Source: Paenibacillus hexagrammi
GTDB lineage: Bacteria > Bacillota > Bacilli > Paenibacillales > NBRC-103111
DNA: 64,000 nucleotides
Direction of reading: 5' to 3'
Assembly: GCF_021513275.1 (NCBI RefSeq)
Contig: NZ_CP090978.1
Span: 62,001-126,000, forward strand
Every line of letters starts with the position of its first letter. The stretch's first letter is position 1. A program made the translations under genes and the position numbers. The notes beneath the pieces are model-generated. The model did no database searches and was not told the DNA's origin. It worked only from the letters and a program-made list of their open reading frames with translations. Below are positions 63,907 through 64,000 of this stretch, in pieces.

Positions 63907-64000
63907 GAATGACTGGATGTCAGTCGTATATTCATTTGGTAAACGCGTGATTAACCTATCCGACCGCGAGCTGCTCTTGATTTGGAATAATCAGAGACGG

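Overview
The window looks like chromosome of a Paenibacillus-type member of the Bacillota. The basis is strong AGGAGG-type ribosome binding sites, an exported enzyme with SLH cell-wall anchors, lipoprotein sugar-binding proteins paired with AraC regulators, a Bce-type antimicrobial-peptide module and IS21/IS66/IS110 elements. The genus is inferred from gene content, not from a marker gene.

Positions 1-13.5 kb hold an AT-rich, defence-like cluster. It has the C-terminal ~2,230 residues of a giant P-loop NTPase that runs off the left edge, a protein ending in a PD-(D/E)XK nuclease domain, and a TPR-CHAT protease split by a frameshift. The last two genes share an upstream hairpin-plus-motif element. 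The cluster stops at what looks like one end of a Tn7-like transposon (terminus at 13732). Five bases later a second such element begins (13738-19345). It carries an ABC transporter and two-component system of the BceAB-RS type and a small zinc-ribbon protein, with no transposase.

Positions 19.4-28.9 kb are nested mobile DNA. An IS110 remnant is split by an intact IS21 element (19807-22226, 6-bp target duplication). A third Tn7-like element without transposase (22558-24658, 5-bp duplication) carries four small genes separated by a repeated 29-bp palindrome. A chemotaxis receptor gene is interrupted by an intact IS66 element (25622-28160, 8-bp duplication). A methionine aminopeptidase remnant follows. 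Positions 28.9-30.6 kb hold a MarR regulator with an operator-like palindrome, a decayed metallo-beta-lactamase-fold gene and a SnoaL-like protein.

Positions 30.8-56.9 kb form a carbohydrate locus: two AraC/solute-binding-protein pairs, one pair of ABC permeases, two GH31 alpha-glucosidases, glycerol kinase and glycerol-3-phosphate dehydrogenase. It also has a very large SLH-anchored polysaccharidase-like protein (two frames), a third AraC regulator, an uncharacterised ~845-residue protein (two frames) and a GH105 hydrolase. glpK and glpD inside an alpha-glucoside operon suggest that a glycerol-containing glucoside is imported, split, and its glycerol sent to glycolysis. Repeats at 21-bp spacing upstream of both AraC/SBP units probably bind the AraC proteins.

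Positions 57-64 kb carry a CtaG-like/DUF2243 membrane pair, a sulfatase divergent from an AraC regulator, a half-length MFS protein, a secreted or anchored FAD oxidase and a GNAT acetyltransferase. No rRNA, tRNA or CRISPR array was found.
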